Below are positions 1 to 8,067 of a stretch of DNA of 64,000 nucleotides, one piece after another. The stretch is taken from contig JAFWPA010000020.1 in the NCBI GenBank assembly GCA_017509685.1, forward strand, positions 1-64,000, given 5' to 3'. The notes under the pieces were generated by a model. It made no database searches and was not told the origin of the DNA. It worked only from the letters and a program-made list of their open reading frames with translations. Source of the stretch: Bacteroidales bacterium (GTDB taxonomy: Bacteria > Bacteroidota > Bacteroidia > Bacteroidales > UBA932). A program made the translations under genes and the position numbers. The stretch's first letter is position 1. The number at the start of each line of letters is the position of its first letter.

Positions 1-558
1 TAAGAAGTTGTCTACCATTATTTCGGCTTCCTCATAGGCCTTTTCCAGGTTGTCGTTGATGAGCACCCGGTCGAACTGGGGGGCGTAGGTCATTTCCTCG
101 GCGGCTTTGGCTACGCGGGTCTCGATGGCGTCCATGGGGTCCGTGGCGCGCGCGATGAGGCGCTTGCGCAGTTCCTCCACGGAAGGAGCCTGGATGAAGA
201 CAGACAGGGCTGCGTCTCCAAAGTACTTCTTGAGGGACACGCCGCCTTTCACGTCAACGTCGAAGATAATCACGTGGCCCTTGGCCCAAATGCGGTTCAC
301 TTCGCTCTTGAGGGTGCCGTAGAAACGGTCCGGGTACACTTCTTCATACTCGACGAACTTCTGGTCCCGGATGAGGGCGCGGAAGATGTCGGCACTGAAA
401 AACAGGTATTCCACACCGTCCTGTTCCGTCCCGCGCGGCGGGCGGGAGGTGGCGCTCACAGAGAATTCAATCTCCGGGTGCAAGCCCAGGATGTGACTGA
501 CGATGGTGCTTTTCCCGCTACCGGACGGGGCCGAAAAGATGAGTACTTTGCCAGGCAT
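1..558 (-). CDS. gmk: Guanylate kinase (3' end cut off by window edge)
   Basis: Guanylate kinase phosphorylates GMP to GDP with ATP in the cytoplasm. The protein opens MPGKVLIFSAPSGSGKST, a P-loop GxxGxGKST at residues 9-16, followed by the GMP-binding part (SATSRPPRGTEQDGVEYLF) and the lid region. 186 codons are present and the frame is still open at position 1, so only a few C-terminal residues should be missing, as bacterial Gmk is about 190-210 residues. The start at 558 puts the P-loop at the usual place. It is divergent from nadD, with 59 bp between the two start codons. Confidence 0.95.
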   Translation of the reverse strand, partial: MPGKVLIFSAPSGSGKSTIVSHILGLHPEIEFSVSATSRPPRGTEQDGVEYLFFSADIFRALIRDQKFVEYEEVYPDRFYGTLKSEVNRIWAKGHVIIFDVDVKGGVSLKKYFGDAALSVFIQAPSVEELRKRLIARATDPMDAIETRVAKAAEEMTYAPQFDRVLINDNLEKAYEEAEIMVDNFL

Positions 559-579
559 AGGTTTTACGAATGGTTGCAA

Positions 580-611
580 TTGTACAAATATACGAAAAAT
601 TCGTAAATTTG
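580..611 (+). promoter_or_regulatory. Bacteroidota-type promoter of nadD
   Basis: TTG at 580-582 and TAAATTTG at 604-611 are separated by 21 nt, matching the -33/-7 consensus of the Bacteroidota primary sigma factor. The nadD start codon lies only 6 nt after the box, so the transcript should begin at or within a few bases of the ATG. Confidence 0.7.
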
Positions 612-617
612 CCCGGT

Positions 618-1175
618 ATGAACATCGCCGTTTACAGTGGCAGCTTCAATCCGCTGCACAAGGGACACCTGGCCATCATCCGTTTCCTCACGGAGGAAGC
701 AGGCTTCGACCTGGTGTACCTGGTGGTTACGCCGCAGAACCCTTTCAAGCAGACACACAGCCTCCCGGCCGGTCAGGACCGCTTTGACGCGGCTGTTGCC
801 GCCGTGGCCCGCCACCCGGAACTGAAGGTGAAGCTGCTGGATATCGAACTCAAGATGACCCCGCCGCAGTATACCATCCGCACGCTGGACACGCTTCGGG
901 AAATGGAACCCGAGAACGATTTCACCCTGGTGATCGGCGCCGACAACCTGGCCAACTTCGCCGGCTGGCGCTACCATGAGCGCATCCTGCTGGAATACGG
1001 CGTAGTGGTCTTCCCCCGCAAGGGCTACCACCGCGGCCACGACAAAGCCCGCCTCCTGCGGGAGAACCCCGACTATAAGATTGAGCTTTTGAAGGCCCCC
1101 CTGGTCACCATCTCCTCCACCGAAATCCGCCACGCCACCGCCGCCGGAAAAGATATGTCTTCCTGGCTCATGTAA
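618..1175 (+). CDS. nadD: Nicotinate-nucleotide adenylyltransferase
   Basis: NadD adenylylates nicotinate mononucleotide to deamido-NAD, the penultimate step of NAD synthesis. The 185-residue protein begins MNIAVYSGSFNPLHKGHLAI, containing the GSFNPxHxGH nucleotide-binding loop, and ends with the family's ISSTEIR motif. An in-frame GTG at 570 would add 16 residues of no recognisable sequence and would lie upstream of the -7 box, so I chose 618. In Bacteroides gmk and nadD are often neighbours; here they are divergent. Confidence 0.95.
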   Translation: MNIAVYSGSFNPLHKGHLAIIRFLTEEAGFDLVYLVVTPQNPFKQTHSLPAGQDRFDAAVAAVARHPELKVKLLDIELKMTPPQYTIRTLDTLREMEPENDFTLVIGADNLANFAGWRYHERILLEYGVVVFPRKGYHRGHDKARLLRENPDYKIELLKAPLVTISSTEIRHATAAGKDMSSWLM

Positions 1176-1194
1176 CCCGGTTTTCGACCAGTCA

Positions 1195-1274
1195 CTGCCG
1201 TAGGTGCTCGTGGCATAAGGTGTTGATTATCAAGTAATTAGAACATTGATAATCAACCAATTACAAGATTTCGC
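1195..1274. repeat. Dispersed hairpin repeat, copy 1 (short form)
   Basis: An 11-bp inverted repeat, GTTGATTATCA (1222-1232) and TGATAATCAAC (1247-1257), sits between nadD and the cobalamin riboswitch. The 38 bases up to the left arm match copy 3 (34054-34175) at about 30 positions, with all differences being transitions. The tail with AATTAC and GATTTCGC also resembles copy 3. This copy lacks the inner hairpin of copies 2 and 3. Confidence 0.75.
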
Positions 1275-1308
1275 CTCCTGGCTCCGGTGCAGGTTTCGGT
1301 TTTTTTTG

Positions 1309-1316
1309 TACCTTTG
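1309..1316 (+). promoter_or_regulatory. -7 box upstream of the cobalamin riboswitch
   Basis: TACCTTTG fits TAnnTTTG and predicts transcription starting around 1320, just where the riboswitch structure begins. I see no convincing -33 TTG. Confidence 0.6.
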
Positions 1317-1319
1317 TCC

Positions 1320-1490
1320 CCGGACAAAGGTGCATTCGCTTCGTGTCGAAGGAATCTTAAAAGGGAAGCCGGTGAAAGTCCGGAACTGTGCCCGCAGCTG
1401 TGAACTCCTTAACGGTCCGGCAACTATGTCATTGCAGCAATGCGAGAAGACGCCGCGCCGGGAGCAGTCAGAAGACCTGCCTTGTCAAGT
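1320..1490 (+). ncRNA. Cobalamin (AdoCbl) riboswitch
   Basis: The conserved core reads GGGAAGCCGGTGAAAGTCC at 1363-1381, followed by CTGTGCCCGCAGCTGTGA, and the B12 box GTCAGAAGACCTGCC lies at 1467-1481. GACAAAGG (1323-1330) can pair with CCTTGTC (1480-1486) as the closing P1 helix. It precedes a BtuG-BtuB operon, so it should shut off B12 uptake when cobalamin is plentiful. About 50 nt of expression platform separate it from the first start codon; I see no clear T-tract, so control is more likely at translation. Confidence 0.96.
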
Positions 1491-1540
1491 TTAACGTAGG
1501 GGCTCGGGGACAAGCTTCGGTATAAACGCTACATAATCTT

Positions 1541-2695
1541 ATGAAAAAAGCATTTTTGCTTTTGCTTTGCGGTGCGTTCGCATTCTGCGCGTGCCAGAAG
1601 GACCGCGTTCCTTCAAAGGATTCCACGCTTGACGGTAAGACCGTAGACGTATCCTTCATTTCAACATCGGCCCAGAAACTGTTTGTGCTGAACGAGGGCG
1701 GCATGGGCTCCAACAACGCCACGCTGGATTTCCTGCGTTTTTCGGACGGGAAGTACATTACCGGTGCTTTCAAGAAGATGAACCCGGAGATTGCTGCAGG
1801 CCTGGGTGACGTGGGAAACGACATTGCCATTCACGGAGAGGAAGCCTGGATTGTGGTGAACAATTCGGGTATCGTGGAGGTGATATCGGCCTATGAAGAG
1901 ACGGAGATAGCCGCCATTAAGGTGCCTACGCCGCGTAACATTGCCTTTGACAACACGTATGCCTATGTCACATCCTGGGCAGGGGCCTATGTGACCTATG
2001 GCGCCGACTACTCCGTGGCGGACTCCAAGAACCCCAAGGGGCAAGTCTATCGCATTAACCTGAACACCAAGAAAGTGGAAGGCTCCGTGGAAGTGGGTTA
2101 TCAGCCGGAAGGCATCGCATGCTATAACGGAAAACTGTACGTGGCCAACTCCGGTGGCATTGCCAGCCAGCTGCCGCCTACCTATTCCTATGACAATACG
2201 GTGAGCGTCATCGATGCCGCTTCCTTTAAGGTGGAAAAGACCGTGGAAGTGCAGGTGAACCTCAAAATTGTCTATTCCGACGGCACCGGCAATATCTATG
2301 TCACCACGCTGGGCAATTACTGGGATATCCATTCCGGGCTATACATGCTCAAAGCCGCCGCGCCCGAGCAGGTGAACTGGGTTGCCGATTATGTGAGCGT
2401 ATCTGCTCTTTGCGGTGACACGGTGTACTGCATCGGCACCGACAGCGAATATGACTGGAGCGGCGCACCTCACACTTACAGTGCGTGGTCCGTTACCGGC
2501 GGCACCAAAAAGGCGTTGTCACTTACCCTGACGGAGACTACGCCTTACGGCCTGGCCGTATTGGATGCCGATACCTTCCTGCTGGGCGACGCCGGCGACT
2601 ACTTCAACCCCGGCACCGTATCCTGTTATTATAAAGGTACCAAGCGCTGGGATGTAACGGCCGGCGTGTGCCCCGGTCACTTCGCCCTCTATTAG
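1541..2695 (+). CDS. btuG: BtuG-like surface beta-propeller lipoprotein, cobalamin capture
   Basis: The 384-residue protein has a lipoprotein signal peptide (MKKAFLLLLCGAFAFCAC, lipid-accepting Cys around 16-18) and then YncE-like beta-propeller repeats, for example VFVLNEGG-type, GYQPEGIACYNGKLYVANS and TTLGNYW. BtuG is the surface lipoprotein that binds cobalamin tightly and sits on BtuB in Bacteroides. The assignment rests on fold type plus position: first gene after a cobalamin riboswitch and overlapping btuB by one base (TAG/GTG). Without the context I would call it only a DUF5074/YncE-like lipoprotein. Confidence 0.85.
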   Translation: MKKAFLLLLCGAFAFCACQKDRVPSKDSTLDGKTVDVSFISTSAQKLFVLNEGGMGSNNATLDFLRFSDGKYITGAFKKMNPEIAAGLGDVGNDIAIHGEEAWIVVNNSGIVEVISAYEETEIAAIKVPTPRNIAFDNTYAYVTSWAGAYVTYGADYSVADSKNPKGQVYRINLNTKKVEGSVEVGYQPEGIACYNGKLYVANSGGIASQLPPTYSYDNTVSVIDAASFKVEKTVEVQVNLKIVYSDGTGNIYVTTLGNYWDIHSGLYMLKAAAPEQVNWVADYVSVSALCGDTVYCIGTDSEYDWSGAPHTYSAWSVTGGTKKALSLTLTETTPYGLAVLDADTFLLGDAGDYFNPGTVSCYYKGTKRWDVTAGVCPGHFALY

Positions 2696-4647
2696 TGCGG
2701 CCGAAGGGACTCATATCCTTCTTGTTGACACTGTCTGTTTCCTGGTCGGCATTCGGCCAGGAAACAGATACTTTATCGGCCTCCAAGCTTTTGTCGGTAA
2801 AAAGCCGTCCCGTAATCAAACCAACGGAGGGGGTGGTCGTTCCCCAGTTGCCGTCGGCCCCTACGCAGGTGGCGGGCATCCTAAGCCGCTTTACCGGTGT
2901 CCAGGTCAAGGACTACGGCGGCGTGGGCGGGCTTAAAACCGTGAACGTGCGCAGCCTGGGCAGCGAACACGTGGGCATTTTCCTGGACGGAATCCAGATT
3001 GAGAACGCCCAGAACATGCAGGTGGACCTGGGCCGGTTTTCCACGGATATGCTGGGCCTGGTTACCTTGTACAACGGGCAAAAGACCAGCCGCCTGCAGA
3101 CGGCCCGGGAATATGCGGCCGGCGCCGCCGTCTACCTGGACACGGACAACTACCACTTTTTTCCGGACGGGGGCCGCGTCCGCCTGAAGGGCGGTTCCTT
3201 CGCCACGGTCAACCCTTCCGTCACCTGGAAAAAAGAACTGGCGCCGTTTCTGTATCTGAGAGTGAACGGCGAATTCCTTACCAGCAACGGCAAATATAAG
3301 TATCCCTGCTTTGACACCACGCTGGTGCGGGAGAACGGAGACATCCTCTTCCTGCGGCTGGAAGCCCAGTTGTCCAGGTGGTATCATCGCGGGAACTGGA
3401 ACATCCACGTATACACCTACGGGTCCGAACGGGGATTCCCAGGCCCGGTGATCCGCCGCGCGCAGGGCTTTCCCTTCAGCGCCGAAAGGCAGGCCGACCA
3501 GGACCTCTTCGTCCAGGGCCGATGGACGCAGGACTGGACAGACCGCTACGCCACTTCCGTCCGGTTCAAATACGCCAACAGCTATACGCACTACAACACG
3601 CACCCGGAAAAGAACCCGATGGCGCTGCCCTATGATTTGCACTACCGGCAGCAATCGGCCTATCTGTCCCTGGCGCAGTCCCTCATCCTGGCTTTCCCCT
3701 GGACGGTGGATTTTGCCACCGATCTCCAGTATGCCGGCCTGAACTCCGACATGGGACAGTTTGTCACGCCCCGCCGGCTTACCTTCACCGGCGCACTGGC
3801 ATCCAAACTGGCCTGGGACCGGTTCCGCACGGCGGCCTCCCTGGTGTATACGGGAGCGTGGGACTGGTTCAAGACACCATCGGCCGGCGGCTGGTCCGGC
3901 GAAGACAGCTACCGCGATACGTGGATGCCGTCCCTTACCCTCTATTATGCCCCCTGGCCCTGGCTGGAGGTGAGCGCTTTCGCCAAGCGCACTTATCGGC
4001 TGCCGTCCTTCAACGACCTGTATTACAGCCTGATGGGCAACGCGCGCCTGCAACCTGAAGCCGCCGCGCAGTTCGGGGCCGATGTCATCTATTCCGGACG
4101 CGCCAAAGCTTGGTCCTGGGCTCTCCGGCTGAGTCCGTACTACAACCATGTATCGGACAAAATTGTGGCCATTCCCACGTCCTCACAGTTCCGCTGGACC
4201 ATGCTGAACATTGGCAAGGTAGATGTGACGGGACTGGACGTCAAGGCCGAAGTCGGCTATGAAGGCACGTCCCTGGGCGTGAATACGGTTCTCCGGTATA
4301 CTTATCAGCGGGCGCTGGACCACAGCACGCCCGGCAGCCAGACCTGGGGGAATCAGATTCCCTATATTCCGCTGCACAGCGGCAGCATCGGCCTCACTTT
4401 CCGATGGGAACAATGGTACCTGAACTGGGATACCGTACTTACCGGTTCCCGATGGTCCCGCAGCGCCAATACGGCCGATTATTATGTGGCGCCCTGGAGC
4501 ACCAGCGACGTCTCCCTCACACGCAAGTTCCGGAAGTATACGGCAGGGATTGCCTGCAAGAATATTTTCAACCGGTCCTATGAGATTGTCCAGGGCTATC
4601 CCATGCCGGGGTTCAACTGGATGCTTTCTGTAGAATATAATTGGTAA
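2695..4647 (+). CDS. btuB: BtuB-like TonB-dependent cobalamin receptor
   Basis: Outer-membrane gated porin that imports B12 with TonB energy. The GTG at 2695 gives a signal peptide ending SVSWSAFGQ; an earlier in-frame GTG at 2668 would bury it behind nine extra residues. The plug domain follows (VNVRSLGSEHVGIFLDGIQI, about residues 75-120), then a 22-strand-type barrel with typical motifs such as AFAKRTYRLPSFNDLYY, ending in aromatic FNWMLSVEYNW. About 650 residues, normal for BtuB. It lacks the CarboxypepD_reg N-terminal domain of SusC proteins. It is in one operon with the BtuG-like gene and the permease. Confidence 0.9.
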   Translation: MRPKGLISFLLTLSVSWSAFGQETDTLSASKLLSVKSRPVIKPTEGVVVPQLPSAPTQVAGILSRFTGVQVKDYGGVGGLKTVNVRSLGSEHVGIFLDGIQIENAQNMQVDLGRFSTDMLGLVTLYNGQKTSRLQTAREYAAGAAVYLDTDNYHFFPDGGRVRLKGGSFATVNPSVTWKKELAPFLYLRVNGEFLTSNGKYKYPCFDTTLVRENGDILFLRLEAQLSRWYHRGNWNIHVYTYGSERGFPGPVIRRAQGFPFSAERQADQDLFVQGRWTQDWTDRYATSVRFKYANSYTHYNTHPEKNPMALPYDLHYRQQSAYLSLAQSLILAFPWTVDFATDLQYAGLNSDMGQFVTPRRLTFTGALASKLAWDRFRTAASLVYTGAWDWFKTPSAGGWSGEDSYRDTWMPSLTLYYAPWPWLEVSAFAKRTYRLPSFNDLYYSLMGNARLQPEAAAQFGADVIYSGRAKAWSWALRLSPYYNHVSDKIVAIPTSSQFRWTMLNIGKVDVTGLDVKAEVGYEGTSLGVNTVLRYTYQRALDHSTPGSQTWGNQIPYIPLHSGSIGLTFRWEQWYLNWDTVLTGSRWSRSANTADYYVAPWSTSDVSLTRKFRKYTAGIACKNIFNRSYEIVQGYPMPGFNWMLSVEYNW

Positions 4648-4651
4648 TGCT

Positions 4652-5452
4652 ATGTTACTGAGTCTTTTATATGTTTTGATTTCCGGCATCGCCCTCCCCG
4701 TGGGGGGCATCCAGATGCAGTATCTGTGGCGCAATCAGCTGGGCGATGTATACAGCCTGGGCCTGGGCAGCGCCGCCTGCCTGGGCGCCGCCGCCGCCAC
4801 CATGAGCGGCTGGTGTTCCCTCACCGTGGGCAGTTTCGTGTGTACCCTTATCTGCACGCTCATCTGCTTCTTTGTCACCTTGAAGGTGAACACCCAGCAG
4901 CTCATTACTTTCGGCATCCTGTTCGGAACCTTCATCGGATCCCTGGGCACCATCGTAGTGACCAATGCCCCCAACGGGGACCTGCTCAAACAGTACTACC
5001 TGTGGGGCGCGGCCAATTTCCGGCTGGAAGGTGTAACCACTGGAGACATCATCTTCTCCCTGGCCCTATTCGCCGTGGGCATGTTCGCCGCCCTGTCGCA
5101 GGCCGGCCTGCTCACCCGGCATTTCCAGGAGCAGACAGAAATATCGGCCTGGGGCAAAGCCCTTCTGCTGCTGGCCATCATGTGCCTGGTCACCAGCGCC
5201 GTGAGCATCTGCGGTCCCATCGGCTTCATCTCCCTGGGCGTGCCCAACCTCAGCCGCCTCATCTGCAAAAACAAGGACATCCGCGCGCACTACCTCATCA
5301 GCAGCGCCATGGGCGTGGGCCTGCTCCTCATCACCTATCTGGTGGTACAGTACGTTAACTTCGGCATTTACCTTCCCGTAAGCGCAACCATGGCCATCAT
5401 TGCGCTGCCGCTGATGGCCCTCATCTTCATTCGCTCACCTAAAGCAGAATGA
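4652..5452 (+). CDS. Short FecCD/BtuC-type ABC permease
   Basis: 266-residue polytopic membrane protein. ISGIALPVGGIQMQYLWRNQ matches the ALSGxxMQxLFRNPL region of BtuC/FecC, and SICGPIGFISLGVPNLSRLI matches the GPIGFVGLxxPHxxRL loop that contacts the ATPase. BtuC/FecC proteins are usually 320-350 residues; this one starts about 60-70 residues into the family, with no in-frame upstream extension outside btuB. It follows btuB by 4 nt and should be the inner-membrane B12 permease, but no BtuD-type ATPase or BtuF-type binding protein follows. Confidence 0.75.
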   Translation: MLLSLLYVLISGIALPVGGIQMQYLWRNQLGDVYSLGLGSAACLGAAAATMSGWCSLTVGSFVCTLICTLICFFVTLKVNTQQLITFGILFGTFIGSLGTIVVTNAPNGDLLKQYYLWGAANFRLEGVTTGDIIFSLALFAVGMFAALSQAGLLTRHFQEQTEISAWGKALLLLAIMCLVTSAVSICGPIGFISLGVPNLSRLICKNKDIRAHYLISSAMGVGLLLITYLVVQYVNFGIYLPVSATMAIIALPLMALIFIRSPKAE

Positions 5453-5526
5453 TCAATGCTCCGGAACCGGGAAGCGAACGGAGTTCCGCAGGAGGGAGTC
5501 TCTGCCGTAGGACCCGGAACGTCCCA

Positions 5527-5608
5527 TAACGAAAAAATGGCCAAAATCTCGTAACGCCGGGACCCGTGGATTCCAGCGTTACGAAAAAAACGCCCAAAGT
5601 TCGTTACG
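5527..5608. repeat. Imperfect 30-nt direct repeats with internal inverted repeats
   Basis: Within the 465-bp gene-free gap 5453-5917, 5527-5556 and 5579-5608 agree at about 23 of 30 positions (pattern ACGAAAAAAnnGCC...TCGTnACG). CGTAACGC (5550-5557) and GCGTTACG (5576-5583) form a perfect 8-bp inverted repeat between them. The rest of the gap also holds two TGGACnTGGTCCA palindromes (5772-5784, 5794-5806), a 14-bp palindrome, and a doubled GGAGCCTGCGCC just before the exonuclease gene. I see no gene in it. Confidence 0.6.
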
Positions 5609-5822
5609 AGAAGTTCCAGGCACCGGAACCCGCGCCGGCTCTCGCGCATGAGATGCTTCGCGAAGGTAGGTGCTTTAGGCAAGGTCGTCACCTGCCCGAA
5701 AGTATACGGGCGGCATACACTTATTCGTGGGTCGGTGCCGGGCCTTCGGCCCAAGCCCGGAAGAAGACGGGTGGACTTGGTCCAGGGCTTATTTGGACCT
5801 GGTCCAGCACGCGCTTGTAACC

Positions 5823-5855
5823 TATAACGCACTTTCCCCACGAAAGTGCGTTATA
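5823..5855. terminator. Perfect 14-bp inverted repeat between convergent genes
   Basis: TATAACGCACTTTC (823-836) and GAAAGTGCGTTATA (842-855) are exact reverse complements around a 5-nt loop. It lies between the end of the B12 operon and the end of the exonuclease gene, so a bidirectional terminator is the simplest reading. There is no T-tract on either side, so a protein-binding site is also possible. Confidence 0.45.
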
Positions 5856-5917
5856 CGTTGCAAATGGATCCGGAGCCTGCGCCAGTTAGGCCTGGAGCCT
5901 GCGCCGGCCGGAGCAGC

Positions 5918-6808
5918 TTAGAACAACTTGCCGTTGAATTTGTCGGCGAGGCCTTGGAGTTCGTCGGTGGTGGCGGGGCGGTTGAGGGATTCTTTGCGCT
6001 CTTTCTGGAATTGGGCTTTGAGGCGGGCGAACTGGTGCTTGGTGTCCAGGGTGATGTCGCCGCCTTCGATCCAGGCGTAGTAGCCGGGTTCGGTGTTCCA
6101 CACTTCCCGGGCGGTTTTGCCTTTGTGTTTGCCGAAGCTCACGACGGCCTCGCCGGCGTCGTTCAGGACCAGGCGGCCGGCATAGTCCACCGTGCGGGGA
6201 CGTCCGGCCACGGAAGCCAGGAAGCCAACATCGTTCTTCAGTTTGTCCGGGTACATGTCCAGCTGGCCCTTGAGCACTTCGTATGTGGCCACGGTATCGG
6301 CCTCGGCCGTGTGGGCGTTCTCGAAGTCCTCTCCGCCGCAATAGAAACGGTATGCCGCCTTCAAGTTGCGCGGCTCCATATAATGGTAGATGTTCTGCAC
6401 ATCCACCATCAGCTTGCTGTGCAGGTCGATATCGATGTCCTTATGCATGTACTGCCGAACGCGCTCAATCTCTTCGGCCAGCATGGGAAGGTCGAACTTG
6501 GCGCTGTTGAAACCCGCCAGGTCCGCATCGGCCAGCCAGGAGACCACCTCGTCCACGCTGTCGCAGAACCGCGGGCAACCCGCCAGGTCCTCGTCCTTAA
6601 GACCGTTCACAGCCGATGCCTGCGGCGCAATGGGATACTGCCTCTGCGCCACATAATCCCACGGCTTGAACCGCCACGTCTTGATCCGTGTCTCCCCTCC
6701 GGGCAACACTTTCACAAAACTCAGCTCACAAATACAATCAGTGGCAATATTAAGGCCGGTGCTCTCAATGTCGAAGAAGAGCAGCGGCCGTTGAAGATTG
6801 AGTTCCAT
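5918..6808 (-). CDS. DnaQ-like 3'-5' exonuclease
   Basis: 296 residues. The DEDDh active site is visible: FFDIESTG (Asp13, Glu15), GFNSAKFD (Asp106) and HTAEADTVAT (His166, Asp171). The C-terminal VSFGKHKGKTAREVW resembles the small ExoX-like/DUF3820 domain. The protein should remove nucleotides from DNA 3' ends, as a proofreading or repair nuclease. It starts 6 nt after dnaN, so a link to the sliding clamp is likely. In Bacteroides coaBC and recN often follow this pair; here the B12 region follows instead. Confidence 0.9.
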   Translation of the reverse strand: MELNLQRPLLFFDIESTGLNIATDCICELSFVKVLPGGETRIKTWRFKPWDYVAQRQYPIAPQASAVNGLKDEDLAGCPRFCDSVDEVVSWLADADLAGFNSAKFDLPMLAEEIERVRQYMHKDIDIDLHSKLMVDVQNIYHYMEPRNLKAAYRFYCGGEDFENAHTAEADTVATYEVLKGQLDMYPDKLKNDVGFLASVAGRPRTVDYAGRLVLNDAGEAVVSFGKHKGKTAREVWNTEPGYYAWIEGGDITLDTKHQFARLKAQFQKERKESLNRPATTDELQGLADKFNGKLF

Positions 6809-6814
6809 AAGAAC

Positions 6815-7936
6815 TTATTGGATCATAATAGGCATAAGGATTCCGCACACCTTTTCGGTTTCGGCTTCTTCCTCGGCGGGGAGAATGAGGGCGGCGCGGC
6901 GGGCATCGGCAAATTTAATCACCAGGCCGGTGCAGCTCATGTTGGCCAGAATTTCCGTGAGGAAGGTGCTCTTGAAGCCGATGGTGAGTTCGTCGCCGGC
7001 ATAGTTGCAGTTGATCTTCTCATAGGCGGCGAGGGCGAAGCCCAGGTCCTGGGCGCTGATTTCCAGCTGGCCTTCCTTGAGGGTGAACTTGATGTGGTTG
7101 GAAGCCTTGTTGGCGCACACGGCCACGCGCTTGACGGTGTTCAGCAGGAGCTGGCGGTCTATCTGCAGCACGTTGGAGTTGTTCATGGGGATGACGTCGC
7201 GGTACTTGGGGTACTTGCCTACTACCAGGCGGCATACCATGGTGGTGCTGCCGAAGGTGAACTGCGCGGTGGCGCTGTCGAAGGCAATCTCCACGTTCTC
7301 GATATCCTTGCCGATGATAGCGCGCAGCACGCCGGCCGGCTTCTTGTGCAGGATGAAGGAAGCCTTTTCGGCGGCCTTTACGTCCTTGGTGGTATAGCAG
7401 ATGAGCTTGTGGGAATCTGAGGCCACCAGCGTGGTGCTGGCAGGGTCGATATCGAAGAAAATACCGTTCATGGCCGGGCGGATTTCATCGTCGGCGGTGG
7501 CGTAAACCGTGCTCTGGATACCGTCTACCAGGCTTTCGGCGGGGAATTCCACCTTGAGGGCATCGGCCCCGGTGGTCTTGATCTCCGGGTAGTCGTCGGC
7601 GGGGAAGTAGGGGAGGGCGGAATTACCGCTGGCCCAGCTGCACTCGAAGGAGCTGTCGCTTACGGTCTTGATGCCCACCGGCTGGTCCGGCAGTTCTTTC
7701 AGCAGGTCAATCATATGACGGGCGGGAACGGCGATGGCGCCGTCCTTTTCGGCCACGTCCACCTCGATGCTGGTGCGCAGCGTGAGGTCCCCGTCCGAGG
7801 CGGTGATTTCCAATTTGCCGTCCTTCAGAACGAAGAGGAAATTCTCCAGGATGGGCAGCGGAGATTTGGACGGAATGGCCTTGGAAACATCCATCAGGGC
7901 CTTCAACAGATTGGTGCTGGAAATGGTCAGATTCAT
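6815..7936 (-). CDS. dnaN: DNA polymerase III sliding clamp (beta subunit)
   Basis: 373 residues, the normal length. Three clamp domains are recognisable, starting MNLTISSTNLLKALMDVSKA and including LPILENFLF, an internal LLxxVKRVAV-type motif and the C-terminal VCGILMPIMIQ. The ring holds the replicative polymerase on DNA. On the minus strand a TATATTTG -7 box lies at 7964-7971, about 28 nt upstream of the start. It forms an operon with the exonuclease and is divergent from the TIR gene. Confidence 0.97.
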   Translation of the reverse strand: MNLTISSTNLLKALMDVSKAIPSKSPLPILENFLFVLKDGKLEITASDGDLTLRTSIEVDVAEKDGAIAVPARHMIDLLKELPDQPVGIKTVSDSSFECSWASGNSALPYFPADDYPEIKTTGADALKVEFPAESLVDGIQSTVYATADDEIRPAMNGIFFDIDPASTTLVASDSHKLICYTTKDVKAAEKASFILHKKPAGVLRAIIGKDIENVEIAFDSATAQFTFGSTTMVCRLVVGKYPKYRDVIPMNNSNVLQIDRQLLLNTVKRVAVCANKASNHIKFTLKEGQLEISAQDLGFALAAYEKINCNYAGDELTIGFKSTFLTEILANMSCTGLVIKFADARRAALILPAEEEAETEKVCGILMPIMIQ

Positions 7937-8009
7937 ATAGCGTTACTTTTATTTTCTAGTCCACAAATATAGTGAAAATCTTTCATAAAATGAAAATAGC
8001 ACATCTTCG

Positions 8010-8040
8010 TTGTTTTTTTTGAAAAAATCCCGTAGATTTG
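8010..8040 (+). promoter_or_regulatory. Promoter of the TIR-PEGA operon
   Basis: TTG at 8010-8012, 20 nt spacer, TAGATTTG at 8033-8040. This is an exact match to the Bacteroidota -33/-7 pattern; the leader would be about 20 nt. Confidence 0.7.
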
Positions 8041-8067
8041 TAAGAAATCCCGCATAAGACCTAATCT

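Noticed and set aside
2881..4149. Long open frame on the minus strand inside btuB
   Set aside because: It is antisense to a clear TonB receptor, has no recognisable motif and exists because high GC reduces stop codons. The same holds for long antisense frames at 5846-7420, 9390-11156, 40773-42728, 42644-44920 and 55987-58713.
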